Of a DNA stretch of 64,000 bases, positions 18,130-28,099 are shown one piece after another. Position 1 is the stretch's first letter; each line of letters opens with the position of its first letter. The stretch is from the NCBI RefSeq assembly GCF_030730875.1, contig NZ_JAVAMA010000006.1, forward strand, positions 124,001-188,000. Direction: 5' to 3'. Origin of the DNA: Sphingomonas sp. DG1-23. GTDB lineage: Bacteria > Pseudomonadota > Alphaproteobacteria > Sphingomonadales > Sphingomonadaceae. The notes under the pieces are model-generated. The model made no database searches. It was not told the origin of the DNA and saw nothing but the letters and a program-made list of their open reading frames with translations. Made by a program: the position numbers and the translations under genes.

Positions 18130-19046
18130 GCAAGTTGCACGTCGCCGTACTCATGGGCGGGTGGTCCGCCGAGCGCGAGGTTTCCTTGATGTCGGGCAAC
18201 GGCGTCGCGGATGCGCTCGAAGGGCTTGGCCACAAGGTCAGCCGCGTCGACATGGATCGCAACGTCGCGGTTACGCTCGCTGAGCTCCAGCCCGACATCG
18301 TGTTCAACGCGCTCCACGGCACGCCAGGCGAGGACGGCACGGTGCAGGGCACGCTCGACCTGTTGGGGCTGAAATACACGCATTCGGGTCTCGTCACCTC
18401 GGTGATCGCGATCGACAAGCAGCTCACCAAGCAGGCGCTGGTGCCACACGGCATCCCGATGCCCGGCGGGCGGATGGTGCGTAGCGAGGAGTTGTACGCG
18501 CGCGATCCGCTGCCGCGGCCTTATGTGCTCAAGCCGGTCAACGAAGGCTCGTCGGTCGGCGTGGCGATCGTCACTGCGGAGGGCAATTACGGCAGCCCGA
18601 TCGGCCGCGACGTGCGCGGGCCGTGGCAGGAGTTCGACGCGCTCCTCGCCGAGCCCTTCATCCGCGGGCGCGAATTGACTACCGCGGTGCTCGGCGACCA
18701 GGCGCTCGGGGTGACCGAGCTGAAGGTCCGAAACGGCTTCTACGATTACGACGCCAAATATACCGACGGGCTGACCGAGCATGTCTTCCCCGCCGACGTC
18801 CCCGAAGACGTTGCCGATGCCTGCAAGCGCATCGCGCTCGACGCGCACCGGCTGCTCGGCTGCAAGGGGTGCTCGCGCTCGGACTTTCGCTGGGACGACA
18901 GCCAGGGCGTCGACGGGCTGTTCCTGCTCGAGGTCAACACCCAGCCGGGCATGACCCCGCTCAGCCTCGTTCCCGAACAGGCGCGGCATCTCGGCATTTC
19001 CTATGCCGAGCTGGTCCAGCGCATCGTCGACGAGGCGCTCGCTTGA
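18126..19046 (+). CDS. ddl: D-alanine--D-alanine ligase
   Basis: A 306-residue ATP-grasp enzyme that makes the D-Ala-D-Ala dipeptide used by MurF. It begins with VLMGGWSAEREVSL, has NALHGTPGEDGTVQG in the first substrate domain, VLKPVNEGSSVGV in the ATP-grasp fold and LEVNTQPGMT with the metal ligands near the end. GTG 18126 overlaps the murB stop. Confidence 0.95.
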   Translation: MSKLHVAVLMGGWSAEREVSLMSGNGVADALEGLGHKVSRVDMDRNVAVTLAELQPDIVFNALHGTPGEDGTVQGTLDLLGLKYTHSGLVTSVIAIDKQLTKQALVPHGIPMPGGRMVRSEELYARDPLPRPYVLKPVNEGSSVGVAIVTAEGNYGSPIGRDVRGPWQEFDALLAEPFIRGRELTTAVLGDQALGVTELKVRNGFYDYDAKYTDGLTEHVFPADVPEDVADACKRIALDAHRLLGCKGCSRSDFRWDDSQGVDGLFLLEVNTQPGMTPLSLVPEQARHLGISYAELVQRIVDEALA

Positions 19047-19939
19047 GCCGCAGGCCGGTCCAGCGCACCGCGACAAGGCGCGGCGCGGCGCCGAAGAAGA
19101 AGGCTGCCGCGCGCCGCCCGAAGCGGCCGAGCCTGCTCGATCAGGCGGTCGCGGCGTTGCCGTTCAGCCAGGCGACGCTCACCCGGATCGCGACGTGGAG
19201 CATCGTCGGCACCGTCGGTGCGGTGGCGCTGGGTGTGGCGACGTGGTTCGGGGTGCCGGGGATGGCGGCGGTCGCGGTGTCCAGCGTGGTGGGCGATGCG
19301 GGGCTCAAGGTCGACGAGATCCAGATCGACGGTATCAAGCGCATGGACAAGATGACCGTGCTCACCCAGGCGCTCGACCAGGACTCGCGCGCGATGCCGC
19401 TGGTCGACCTCGCATTGGTGCGCGAGCGGCTGCTCAAATATCCGTGGGTCAAGGACGCGCGCGTCTCGCGCCGGCTGCCCAACACGCTGCGCATCTTCAT
19501 CGTGGAACGCGAGGCGGCGGCGATCTGGCAGAGCCACGGCCAGCTGATGCTGGTCGATCCGACCGGGGTTCCGCTCGAGCCGGTGTCGACCGATGCGATG
19601 CCCGATCTGCCGCTGCTGATCGGCGAAGGAGCGAATGCGCGCGAGCCTGCGCGGCGCAAGCTGCTCGACGAGGCGCCTTCGCTCAGGCCTTTGGTCAAGG
19701 CGGCGACGTGGATCGGCAATCGTCGCTGGGACCTGACCTTCACCAGCGGCGAGAAGCTCCAGCTTCCCGAAGGCGAGGAGGAAGCGGCTAAGTCCTTACG
19801 CAAATTCGCAGAGTTGGATGCGGCGCAAGGTCTGCTACGGAAGGGTACGATCCGCTTCGACATGCGCGTGCCCGGGAATATGGTGATGCAGCGGCCGTTG
19901 GGGCAAACGGTGACGTCGAGCGTCGAGACAGGGGAATAG
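19043..19939 (+). CDS. ftsQ: FtsQ, divisome assembly protein
   Basis: A 298-residue bitopic protein. The start is TTG 19043, overlapping the ddl stop (TTGA). A Lys/Arg-rich cytoplasmic tail (PKKKAAARRPKRP) precedes one transmembrane helix at about residues 52-70, then the POTRA domain from about residue 89 (VDEIQIDGIKRM) and the beta domain (YPWVKDARVSRRLPNTL). It links FtsL/FtsB to the divisome in the periplasm. It ends 3 bases before ftsA. Confidence 0.93.
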   Translation: MSRRPVQRTATRRGAAPKKKAAARRPKRPSLLDQAVAALPFSQATLTRIATWSIVGTVGAVALGVATWFGVPGMAAVAVSSVVGDAGLKVDEIQIDGIKRMDKMTVLTQALDQDSRAMPLVDLALVRERLLKYPWVKDARVSRRLPNTLRIFIVEREAAAIWQSHGQLMLVDPTGVPLEPVSTDAMPDLPLLIGEGANAREPARRKLLDEAPSLRPLVKAATWIGNRRWDLTFTSGEKLQLPEGEEEAAKSLRKFAELDAAQGLLRKGTIRFDMRVPGNMVMQRPLGQTVTSSVETGE

Positions 19940-19942
19940 ACG

Positions 19943-21205
19943 ATGGCCAAGGCAGTACCCGAAGGGCTGATCACCGCACTCGACGTTGGTTCGTCCAAGG
20001 TCTCGGCGCTGATCGCGCAGCGCACCGATGACGGGCATCTCGTGGTGCTCGGCACCGGCCAGCGCGAGAGCCGCGGCGTCAAGCGCGGCTATGTTGCCGA
20101 CATGCACGCCACCGAGCTCGCGATCCGCGAAGCGGTCGAGCAGGCCGAACGCATCGCCGGCACCAATATCGAGGACGTCTGGGTCAGCTTCTCGGCGGGC
20201 GGATTGCTGTCCGACGTGGTCAAGCTCGAAGCCGATCTCGGTGGGCACCGGGTCGAGCAGGCCGATATCGACGAATTGCTCAAGGCCGGGCGCGATGCGA
20301 TCGATCCGCAGGGCAAGATGGTGCTCCACGCCCAGCCGACCTGCTACACGATCGACGGTCTCGCCGGGGTGAAGCGGCCGCTCGGGCTTCATGCCGACCG
20401 GCTCGGCATCGACATTCATGTCGTCTCGACCGAAGGCTCGCCGGTGCGCAATCTCGATCTGTGCGTCCGCTCGGCGCATCTCGAGGTTCGTTCGATCATC
20501 GCGGCGCCGGTCGCCACCGGACTCGCCTGCCTCACCGACGAGGAACGCGAGCTGGGCGTCGCTTTGGTCGAGATCGGCGCAGGGGTGACGAATGTCTCGG
20601 TATTCGCCGGCGGCGTGCTCGCCGGGCTGGCCTCGATCCCGATGGGGTCGGCCGACATCACCGACGACATCGCCTCGGCCTTCGGCACCGCGCGGACCTG
20701 GGCCGAGCGGACCAAATGCTTCCATGGCTCGGCGAACCTGTCTCCACGCGACAATCACGAGATGATCGACGTTCAGCCGGCGATTCCCGACGATGGCGCC
20801 GAGGGGCCGCGCATCACCAAGGCGCAGCTCAACGCGACGATCCGCCAGCGGCTCGAACGGCTGATGACCGAGATCCAGAAGGAACTGAGGAAGCTCGGCT
20901 TCCAGGATCCGATCGGCCGCCAGATCGTGCTCACCGGCGGCGGCGCCGAATTGAAAGGCATCGCCGATTATGCCCAGCAGTCGCTCGGCAACGCAGTGCG
21001 GGTGGGGCGTCCCAAGGGGCTGATCGCGCTTCCCGAAGCGCATGCGGGCCCGGCTTTCGCGACGCTCGCGGGGCTCGCCCGCTTCGCGGCGGCGGACCCG
21101 ATCGATCTGCGCGCGCTCGAGCCTTCGAGCCACCAGATCGTCACGAAGGCGAGCCCGGGCGCGGTCCTTCAGCGTCTGATGGCGGCGTTCCGGTCGAATT
21201 ATTAA
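19943..21205 (+). CDS. ftsA: FtsA, actin-like membrane tether for FtsZ
   Basis: A 420-residue actin-fold ATPase. The phosphate-1 loop is LDVGSSKVSALI, the phosphate-2 region is EIGAGVTNVSVF and the adenosine motif is LTGGGAELKG. The C-terminal residues LQRLMAAFRSNY form the amphipathic helix that binds the membrane. It anchors FtsZ filaments. A 110-bp gap separates it from ftsZ. Confidence 0.95.
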   Translation: MAKAVPEGLITALDVGSSKVSALIAQRTDDGHLVVLGTGQRESRGVKRGYVADMHATELAIREAVEQAERIAGTNIEDVWVSFSAGGLLSDVVKLEADLGGHRVEQADIDELLKAGRDAIDPQGKMVLHAQPTCYTIDGLAGVKRPLGLHADRLGIDIHVVSTEGSPVRNLDLCVRSAHLEVRSIIAAPVATGLACLTDEERELGVALVEIGAGVTNVSVFAGGVLAGLASIPMGSADITDDIASAFGTARTWAERTKCFHGSANLSPRDNHEMIDVQPAIPDDGAEGPRITKAQLNATIRQRLERLMTEIQKELRKLGFQDPIGRQIVLTGGGAELKGIADYAQQSLGNAVRVGRPKGLIALPEAHAGPAFATLAGLARFAAADPIDLRALEPSSHQIVTKASPGAVLQRLMAAFRSNY

Positions 21206-21315
21206 AGAAATACGACCGGCGGGGCTGTTTACACTAGAGTCGTACAAGCCCTTGGTGCATCACAGGGCCAATAGGTGCCGCTCCAGCGCGACGCGGCGCC
21301 GCAGGAGATTTTGGA

Positions 21316-22800
21316 ATGAGCATCGAATTTTTGCCGGCTGACGTCGACGAGCTGACGCCGAAGATCACGGTGATCGGCGTCGGCGGCGCGGGCGGCAACG
21401 CGATCGCGAACATGATCCGCGCCGATGTGCTGGGGGTCGAGTTCCTCGTCGCGAACACCGACGCGCAGGCGCTCAAGCAGTCGTCGGCCGGGCATCGCAT
21501 CCAGCTGGGTGCGAAGATCACGCAAGGGTTGGGCGCCGGTTCGCGTCCCGAAATCGGACGTGCCGCCGCAGAAGAGACGATCGATCAGGTCCAGAAGGCA
21601 CTCGAAGGCGCGCATATGTGCTTCATCGCCGCGGGCATGGGCGGGGGCACCGGCACCGGTGCCGCGCCGGTGATCGCCAAGGCCGCGCGCGACATGGGCA
21701 TCCTGACCGTCGGCGTCGTCACCAAGCCGTTCGCCTTCGAAGGCCGCCGCCGCGCGCAATCGGCGGAATCGGGGATCGAGGAGCTGCAGAAATATGTCGA
21801 CACGCTCATCGTCATCCCCAACCAGAATCTGTTTCTGATCGCCAACGCCAACACGACGTTCAAGCAGGCGTTCGAGATGGCCGACGAAGTGCTCCAGCAG
21901 GGCGTTCGCGGGATCACCGACCTGATGGTCATGCCGGGCCTGATCAACCTCGACTTCGCCGACGTCCGCTCGGTGATGCAGGAAATGGGCAAGGCGATGA
22001 TGGGCACCGGCGAGGCCGACGGCGACGACCGCGCGCTGATCGCGGCGCAGAAGGCGATCGCCAATCCGCTGCTGGATGGCGTTTCGATGAACGGCGCCAA
22101 GGGCGTGATCGTCTCGATCACCGGCGGCGAGGACATGCGCCTGCTCGAAGTCGACGAAGCCGCGAACCATATCCGCGAGCTGGTCGATCCCGACGCGAAC
22201 ATCATCTGGGGTTCGGCGTTCAACCCCGACCTCGAAGGCAAGATCCGCGTGTCGGTGGTGGCGACCGGCATCGATGCCGATGCCCAGGCGCGCGCCGCGC
22301 CGGCAATCGAGCAGCCGCGCGTCTTCTCCTTCGCCACGCCGCGCCGCAGCGGTGCCGGTGCGGCGGCCGAACCGGCAGCGCCGGTCGCCGAGCCGGGCTT
22401 TTCGGATGCCGGCTACGCAGCCGAGGAAGCGCCGGAGTCGGAAGAAGCACTCGAACTGCAGGCGCCCGACGCCATCGAGCCCGAGCCGGCGACGAGCTAT
22501 GACGATGCCGCGGAATCGGACGAGCTCCTGCTCGGCGAGGGCAATGCGGTGCCGCTCGAAGCCCCTGCACCCGAACTGGAACCCGAGCCCGCTCCGGCGC
22601 CCGAGCTGACCAGCCGGCGCCGCTGGCTGACCGGCGGTGGCGACGACGAGCCCGCGCCGGAAGCCAAGCCGGCCGGACGCCGCGCCGGCGGCACTTTGTT
22701 CGAACGCATGGCGTCGCGCGGGGCTTCCAAGACGCCGGACGAGGACGACAAGGACCCGCTCGACATTCCGCGCTTTCTGCGCAGCCAGAACAACCAGTAA
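21316..22800 (+). CDS. ftsZ: FtsZ, tubulin-like division GTPase
   Basis: A 494-residue FtsZ. The tubulin signature GGGTGTG lies at residues 109-115 and the GTP-binding start is [12 protein letters not shown] at 19-30. After about residue 320 there is a long acidic Ala/Pro/Glu-rich linker, as usual in alphaproteobacteria, and the C-terminal peptide DIPRFLRSQ that FtsA and other partners bind. AGGAG about 8 nt before ATG 21316 sets the start. The separate 110-bp leader suggests an additional ftsZ promoter, though I cannot assign boxes. Confidence 0.97.
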   Translation: MSIEFLPADVDELTPKITVIGVGGAGGNAIANMIRADVLGVEFLVANTDAQALKQSSAGHRIQLGAKITQGLGAGSRPEIGRAAAEETIDQVQKALEGAHMCFIAAGMGGGTGTGAAPVIAKAARDMGILTVGVVTKPFAFEGRRRAQSAESGIEELQKYVDTLIVIPNQNLFLIANANTTFKQAFEMADEVLQQGVRGITDLMVMPGLINLDFADVRSVMQEMGKAMMGTGEADGDDRALIAAQKAIANPLLDGVSMNGAKGVIVSITGGEDMRLLEVDEAANHIRELVDPDANIIWGSAFNPDLEGKIRVSVVATGIDADAQARAAPAIEQPRVFSFATPRRSGAGAAAEPAAPVAEPGFSDAGYAAEEAPESEEALELQAPDAIEPEPATSYDDAAESDELLLGEGNAVPLEAPAPELEPEPAPAPELTSRRRWLTGGGDDEPAPEAKPAGRRAGGTLFERMASRGASKTPDEDDKDPLDIPRFLRSQNNQ

Positions 22801-22809
22801 GGCGTTCGT

Positions 22810-22843
22810 CGCCGCCGGATCTCGCTTCGGCGGACCGGCGGCG
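22810..22843 (+). terminator. GC-rich hairpin after ftsZ
   Basis: Nine-base complementary arms (22810-22818 and 22835-22843) form a stem shortly after the ftsZ stop. No T-tract follows, so it may be only an RNA-stabilising or Rho-dependent feature at the end of the cluster. Confidence 0.35.
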
Positions 22844-22890
22844 GCGCGTCATTGGCGGTTCAGCCAATGGCGTGTCTGGCTGATCGCTTG

Positions 22891-24822
22891 ATGAAGCAGT
22901 TTCCACCCCTGCACCCGATCGCGCTGGCATTCGTCCTTGCCGCAAGTATGGGCGCGGTACCGGCGCATGCGCAAACCGGGCTGGTTCCGGTGCCCAATCC
23001 CACCGCCGACCGGCTGGCGCAGGAGATGCGGGTGCTCGCCGCCGATCCGCGCGACGTGCGCGCATTGCTCGAAGCCGGCAATCTGAGCGCCCAACTGGGC
23101 GATACCGCCGCCGCACTCGCCTTTTTCGCGCGCGCCGAGACCGTGGATCCGACCAATCCGCGCATCTTCGCCGGCCGGGGTTCGACGTTGGTGCGGATGG
23201 AACGGCCGGGCGAGGCGCTGCGGCTGTTCCAGGCCGCCGAAGCGCGCGGGTTGCCGGTGCGCGAATATGCCGGCGATCGCGCTTTCGCCTACGATCTGCT
23301 CGGCCAGCCCGGACTGGCACAGGCCGATTACAAGCTGGCGCTGCAGAGCCAGCGCGAGGACGAGATGGTGCGGCGTTATGCGCTGTCGCTCGGGATCTCG
23401 GGCAATGTCGAGGAATCGATGCGCCAGCTCGATCCGCTGCTGCGCAAGAGCGACCGTGCAGCGTGGCGTGCGCGCGCCTTCATCCTCGCGATGAACGGCG
23501 ACATGCCCGGCGCAGAACGGATCGCGGCGAGCATGATGCCGGGCAATATGGGCCATTCGCTCGCCCCCTTCTTCCGGCGGCTCGCCAATCTGGCGCCTGC
23601 CGATCGCGCCTTCGCAGTGCATTTCGGCCAGCTTTCGCCGACCGCGGCGCGCATTGCCGATGCTCGCCAGGCGCCGTCATTGCCGCATTATGTCGCGCCG
23701 GCACGCCCCGCGCAGGTGGCGCAGGCGCAGCCCCAGCCGACGCGTCCGGCGACGGCCGCCCCGCAGCGCGATCGTCGCTCCCGACGCGAGCGCGAACGCG
23801 ATGCCCGCAATGTCGCGCCGCTCGCGCGTGCGACTGTCCAGGCGCAGACGCCCCCGGTACAGACTGCAGCCGCCGCGCCGCTGCCCGGCCCGCCGGTCAT
23901 CGCCCGCGAACAGACGCCGCTGGTCCAGCCGCTTCCGAAGCCGCGTGCGGAAGAGATCGACGCACCGATCCGTCCTGCCGCCCCGGTCGAGGCCGCCCGC
24001 CGCGAGACGCCGGCCTCCGCACCCGGCGCGATTGCCGCACCCGGCCAGGGCGGTCCGGCGGCAGTCTCTGTCGGCGACACCGCGCGTACCGAGCCCGCGA
24101 TTGCCGCCCCGGCCCCCGCGACGACCAACGCCGCCGCAGCGCCCCCGCAGCAGTCGGTCGCGACATTGCCCCAGGCCGCTCGCCCGGCGCAGGAGACGGC
24201 GAGCGCGGCTGTCGCGGCGGCGAAGCCCGAACCGGCGCCGCCCGGACCTGCGCGCATTGGCCAGGAGGATAATGTTCTCGCCTCGATCGTCGCCGGGATC
24301 ACCATTCCTGGCGAGGAGCTCCAGATCGTCAGTGCGACGCCGGTCGATCTGACTCCCGAGCCTGCGCCGGCCGCGGCGACGGTGTCCGAACCGGTGCCTC
24401 CGGAGCCGAAGCCCGTCGTCAAACCCGTGGCGAAGCCGGAGACCGTCAAGCCGGTCGCGAAGCCGAAGCCCGAGCCGGTAAAGCCGGATCCCAAGGCAAA
24501 GAAGCCCGATCCCAAGGCGAAAAAGCCCGAGCCCAAGCCCAAGGCCGATCCCGCGCGCATCTGGGTGCAGGTCGCCGGCGGCGCCAATGAAGCGAGCCTG
24601 TCCAAGGCGTGGAAGGCGGTGGTCGCCAAGGCCCCGGCGGCGTTCCGCGGCAAATCGGGCTGGTCGACGCCGCTTCGTGCCACCAACCGTGTACTCGCGG
24701 GTCCGTTCAAGACCGCGGCGGAGGCGCAGGCTTTCGTCAACGCGCTGCGCAAGGCGGACGTGTCGAGTTTCGTGTTCACCAGCGAAGCGGGGCAGAAGGT
24801 GACGAAGCTGGGCGCGAACTGA
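22891..24822 (+). CDS. Exported TPR-SPOR protein downstream of ftsZ
   Basis: A 643-residue protein. ATG 22891 gives a Sec signal peptide cut after AHA (around residue 27). Residues about 30-250 look like tetratricopeptide helices (DPRDVRALLEAGNLSAQLGD and similar). A long Ala/Pro/Gln linker follows, then a Lys-Pro tract made of short repeats, and a C-terminal SPOR domain (ARIWVQVAGGANEASL). SPOR domains bind denuded septal glycan, so a division-site role in the periplasm is likely. The linker may span the periplasm. Confidence 0.85.
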   Translation: MKQFPPLHPIALAFVLAASMGAVPAHAQTGLVPVPNPTADRLAQEMRVLAADPRDVRALLEAGNLSAQLGDTAAALAFFARAETVDPTNPRIFAGRGSTLVRMERPGEALRLFQAAEARGLPVREYAGDRAFAYDLLGQPGLAQADYKLALQSQREDEMVRRYALSLGISGNVEESMRQLDPLLRKSDRAAWRARAFILAMNGDMPGAERIAASMMPGNMGHSLAPFFRRLANLAPADRAFAVHFGQLSPTAARIADARQAPSLPHYVAPARPAQVAQAQPQPTRPATAAPQRDRRSRRERERDARNVAPLARATVQAQTPPVQTAAAAPLPGPPVIAREQTPLVQPLPKPRAEEIDAPIRPAAPVEAARRETPASAPGAIAAPGQGGPAAVSVGDTARTEPAIAAPAPATTNAAAAPPQQSVATLPQAARPAQETASAAVAAAKPEPAPPGPARIGQEDNVLASIVAGITIPGEELQIVSATPVDLTPEPAPAAATVSEPVPPEPKPVVKPVAKPETVKPVAKPKPEPVKPDPKAKKPDPKAKKPEPKPKADPARIWVQVAGGANEASLSKAWKAVVAKAPAAFRGKSGWSTPLRATNRVLAGPFKTAAEAQAFVNALRKADVSSFVFTSEAGQKVTKLGAN

Positions 24823-24911
24823 TGAGGTTGGCAAATCGATAGCAGTTCAGTCCTTTGGAATGGGCCGCGAACCCTTCGACAAGCCCATCGCGACCGGCTA
24901 GTGCCCCTGAC

Positions 24912-26078
24912 GTGAGAGCAATTTCCTCCTGGGCCTGCACGCCGGATCGGAGCCGCGGGCGCCTCCACAAGGAAAAAAGCGGGATTGTCCGCGGGCCGCG
25001 CGACGCGTTTCAGCGCGACCGCGACCGGATCATCCATTCGATCAGCTTCCGGCGGCTGCGGCACAAGACGCAGGTATTCATGGCGCCCGATGGGGATCAT
25101 TTCCGCGTGCGGCTCACCCACAGCCTCGAGGTCGCGCAGATCGGCCGGACGATCGCGCGCGTGCTCGGGCTCAACGAGGATCTGACCGAGGCATTGTGCC
25201 TCGCGCATGATATCGGTCATCCGCCCTTCGGCCATGCCGGCGAGGATGCGCTAGAGGCGGCGCTGACCGGGCAGGGCGGGTTCGATCACAATGGGCACAC
25301 GCTGCGCACGCTGATCGAACTCGATCGCCCCTATCCGATCTGGAACGGACTCAATCTCACCTGGGAGACGCTCGAAGGGCTCGCCAAGCATAATGGGCCG
25401 ATCGCGCGCCCGGAATGGGCGCTCGCCGCCGCCGACGCGCAGTTCGATCTCGAACTCGATCGCTGGCCTTCGCTCGAGGCGCAGGTCGCCGCGCTCGCCG
25501 ACGACATCGCCTATGACAATCACGACATCGACGACGGGTTGCGCGCCGGGCTGCTCAGCCTCGACCAACTGATGGAAGTGCCGATGATCGCCGACGGGTG
25601 GCGGCGGGTCGAGGGCAGGTTCCCGGGCGTGCCGGCGAAGCGGCTGGTCGGCGAGCTGGTCCGTTCGCAGATCGGCGAGATGGTCAACGATCTGATCGTG
25701 GCGACGCAGGCGCGGCTGGCCGGGAGCGGGATCGAGACCGTGGAGGATGTCCGCGCTGCGGGTCGCTGCCTCGCCAGCTTTTCGGAGGGGATGCGCGAGG
25801 CCGAGCGCGGGCTCAAGCGCTTCATGTACGCCAATCTCTATCACCATCCCAGCCAACTCGCGGCGGCCGAGGCGGCGCATGGCGTGGTGGCGGGATTGTT
25901 CGCGGCCTATGCCGGGGACCCGACGCGGATGCCGGCCGAATGGCGCGAGGCACTACCGGAGGAGGAGCCGTGGCGGAGCCGGCACATCGCCGACTTCATC
26001 GCCGGAATGACCGACCGCTATGCGATCGCGCGCTACCGCGAGGTCGTCGGGCCGATCGCGTTGCCCGAGGGCTTCTGA
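24912..26078 (+). CDS. dgt: Deoxyguanosinetriphosphate triphosphohydrolase-like HD protein
   Basis: A 388-residue HD-superfamily hydrolase. The metal site is visible as [24 protein letters not shown] and DDIAYDNHD, and the substrate-side block is [14 protein letters not shown]. The start is taken as GTG 24912, because the family usually begins shortly before this block; the frame is open further upstream without support. It probably removes triphosphate from dNTPs. The 90-base leader (24823-24911) contains a CCTTCGACAAGC fragment like one arm of the repeat at 31771. Confidence 0.88.
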   Translation: MRAISSWACTPDRSRGRLHKEKSGIVRGPRDAFQRDRDRIIHSISFRRLRHKTQVFMAPDGDHFRVRLTHSLEVAQIGRTIARVLGLNEDLTEALCLAHDIGHPPFGHAGEDALEAALTGQGGFDHNGHTLRTLIELDRPYPIWNGLNLTWETLEGLAKHNGPIARPEWALAAADAQFDLELDRWPSLEAQVAALADDIAYDNHDIDDGLRAGLLSLDQLMEVPMIADGWRRVEGRFPGVPAKRLVGELVRSQIGEMVNDLIVATQARLAGSGIETVEDVRAAGRCLASFSEGMREAERGLKRFMYANLYHHPSQLAAAEAAHGVVAGLFAAYAGDPTRMPAEWREALPEEEPWRSRHIADFIAGMTDRYAIARYREVVGPIALPEGF

Positions 26079-26086
26079 CGCGAAAA

Positions 26087-26112
26087 GGGGGCCTTGCGAT
26101 GGCGAGACCCCC
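26087..26112. terminator. Bidirectional terminator between convergent genes
   Basis: Arms 26087-26097 and 26102-26112 pair over 11 positions with one mismatch and one wobble around a 4-nt loop. An A-run on the left supplies a short T-tract for the - strand gene. It lies between the dgt-like stop and the convergent gene at 26121. Confidence 0.6.
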
Positions 26113-26120
26113 TGGGAAGC

Positions 26121-26399
26121 TCAGCGCTGCGCGAGGAGGATCGCGTTGGCGTCCTCGCGCTTCGGCGCGCGGAACGAGACGCGGGCACCGCCGGCATAGC
26201 CGCTCACCCAATCGCCCTTGACGACGAAGCGGAACTTGCCGCCCTTCGAGGCCTTGCCCTCGAGGACGAGCGCGTCGGCGGTCGGCGTCGCGGTATAGGC
26301 ATAGGTCACGCCCTCATGGGTGAACACGCGCTCTCCGGCGAAAGCGGGGGTGGCGAAAGCAACGGTGGCGGCAGCAGCCGCGATCAGAAAACGAGTCAC
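26121..26399 (-). CDS. Small exported protein of unknown function
   Basis: A 92-residue protein. The start is GTG 26399, preceded by GGAGA about 8 nt upstream; this gives a clean signal peptide TRFLIAAAAATVAFATPAFA. The mature part is about 70 residues, with GERVFTHEGVTYAYT and a basic C-terminal FRAPKREDANAI. I recognise no domain. The AT-richer leader up to 26617 may hold promoters for this gene and for the divergent DUF1800 gene. Confidence 0.7.
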   Translation of the reverse strand: MTRFLIAAAAATVAFATPAFAGERVFTHEGVTYAYTATPTADALVLEGKASKGGKFRFVVKGDWVSGYAGGARVSFRAPKREDANAILLAQR

Positions 26400-26617
26400 G
26401 ATCTTGTCTCCTTCAAAACTCGAAAGAGCCAGACCGGCATCCTGTGGCAGTTTGTTCTGTTCTCGAAACGGAGAATGCTGCGCCGCAACAAAATGGACAA
26501 TCGCAAAGCGCGTCGGCAGTGATTGCAATCCGTGCATCAATCGCGACGAGCCGAGCGCGTGACAAACTTCTGCGACAAGTCGCGCCTATCATCAGAGCGG
26601 CAACGAGAAGGTGAGGC

Positions 26618-28096
26618 ATGGCCAGAGCAAGCATCGCGCTCAACCGCTTTGGTCTCGGCGCACGACCGGGCGACGCACCCGGCAGCGATCCGGCGGGCTG
26701 GCTGCTCGCGCAATTCGATTCGTACGAAGCGCGGCCGCAGCCGATCGCCGCGCTGGCGCCCGGCAGCCGCATCGCGCGCGAACTGACCGAATATCTGCGC
26801 GAAGTGCGGGTGCTCCGCCGCGAGAAGCGTCGGGATGCCGTGCCGCAGCCCGAAATGGAGGCCGAACCGGCGATGCGCGGCTCGGCGATGCCGGTCGTGC
26901 CCGAGCCGCGGGACAAGGCCGATCCGGTTGCGGAGGCGCGCCGCCTCGCCCGGCAGCAGGGCCGCGATCATTATGCGCGCGCAGTCTCGGCACGGACACT
27001 GGTCGCGCTCGACGCGCCGGCGCCGTTCGTCGAGCGGCTGGTGCATTTCTGGGCCAATCACTTCGCGGTTTCGGCCGACAAATTGACAATGGTCGGGCTG
27101 GCCGGGAGCCTCGAGTTCGAAGCGGTGCGCCCGCACGTGCTCGGCAGGTTCGGCGACATGCTCCACGCGGTCGAGCGCCATCCGGCGATGCTGGTCTATC
27201 TCGATCAGGCCCAGTCGGTGGGGCCGAACAGCGCGCTCGGACAGGCGTCCAGCCGGCGCGGACGAAAGGCCGGGCTCAACGAGAATCTCGCGCGCGAGAT
27301 ATTGGAACTGCACACTCTGGGGGTGCGCACCGGCTATAGCCAGGCCGACGTCACCGAATTCGCCAGGGCGATGACCGGCTGGACGGTTGCCGGACTCGGG
27401 CGGGGCAGGGGGCTTGCCGGCGGCGAGGGGAAAGCAGGCAGTTTCGTCTTCGCGCCGCGGCTGCACGAGCCGGGGGCGCGGACGATCCTCGGCAAGAGCT
27501 GGGCGCAGCAAGGCGAGGCGCAGGCGGCGGCGGTGCTCGACTTGCTCGCCGCGCACCCGGCGACGGCACGCCATGTCGCCACCAAGCTCGCGCGGCACTT
27601 CGCCGGCGACGCGCCGCCGCCGGCGCTGGTCGGGCGGCTCGAAGCTGCGTTTCTGCGCTCGGGCGGCGATCTGCCCAGCGTCTACCGCGTGCTGATCGAG
27701 GCACCCGAATGCTGGGTGGCGCAGCCGGTCAAGTTCAAATCGCCATGGGAGTGGACGATCTCGGCACTTCGGGGGCTGGGCGCGCAGCAGCTGCCGCCGA
27801 TGGCGATGAACGGGCTGATGACCCAGCTCGGCCAGCCGGTGTGGCGGCCGGGTTCGCCGGCCGGATGGGACGATGTCGCCGCGAACTGGACCGGGCCCGA
27901 TGCCGTGATGCGCCGCGTCGAGGCGGCAGAGCGACTGGCGCAGCGGACGCGCGACACCGTGGATGCGCGGACGCGCGCCGCCGAACTGCTTCCCGATGCG
28001 CTAAGCCAGAGCAGCGCGCAGTCGATTGCGCGCGCGGAGAGCCCGGCACAGGGGGTGGCGCTGATGCTGGTCGCGCCCGAATTCATGCGGAGATAG
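26618..28096 (+). CDS. DUF1800 family protein
   Basis: A 492-residue protein with the hallmarks of DUF1800: an N-terminal LNRFGLGARPGD, HFWANHFAVSADK in the middle, and the strongly conserved ENLAREILELHTLGV followed by EFARAMTGWTV. These proteins are usually found directly before a DUF1501 protein, as here with a 3-base gap, and are thought to act in the envelope or in secretion, but the function is unknown. No clear signal peptide is visible at this start. Confidence 0.9.
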   Translation: MARASIALNRFGLGARPGDAPGSDPAGWLLAQFDSYEARPQPIAALAPGSRIARELTEYLREVRVLRREKRRDAVPQPEMEAEPAMRGSAMPVVPEPRDKADPVAEARRLARQQGRDHYARAVSARTLVALDAPAPFVERLVHFWANHFAVSADKLTMVGLAGSLEFEAVRPHVLGRFGDMLHAVERHPAMLVYLDQAQSVGPNSALGQASSRRGRKAGLNENLAREILELHTLGVRTGYSQADVTEFARAMTGWTVAGLGRGRGLAGGEGKAGSFVFAPRLHEPGARTILGKSWAQQGEAQAAAVLDLLAAHPATARHVATKLARHFAGDAPPPALVGRLEAAFLRSGGDLPSVYRVLIEAPECWVAQPVKFKSPWEWTISALRGLGAQQLPPMAMNGLMTQLGQPVWRPGSPAGWDDVAANWTGPDAVMRRVEAAERLAQRTRDTVDARTRAAELLPDALSQSSAQSIARAESPAQGVALMLVAPEFMRR

Positions 28097-28099
28097 AAG

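Noticed and set aside
24400..24560. Tandem DNA repeats resembling an array
   Set aside because: They encode an in-frame Lys-Pro linker of the SPOR protein; units are irregular and there are no spacers, so not CRISPR.
24855..24911. N-terminal extension of the dGTPase-like protein
   Set aside because: The upstream residues are Pro/Ser-rich, derive partly from a decayed intergenic repeat and lack a ribosome site.
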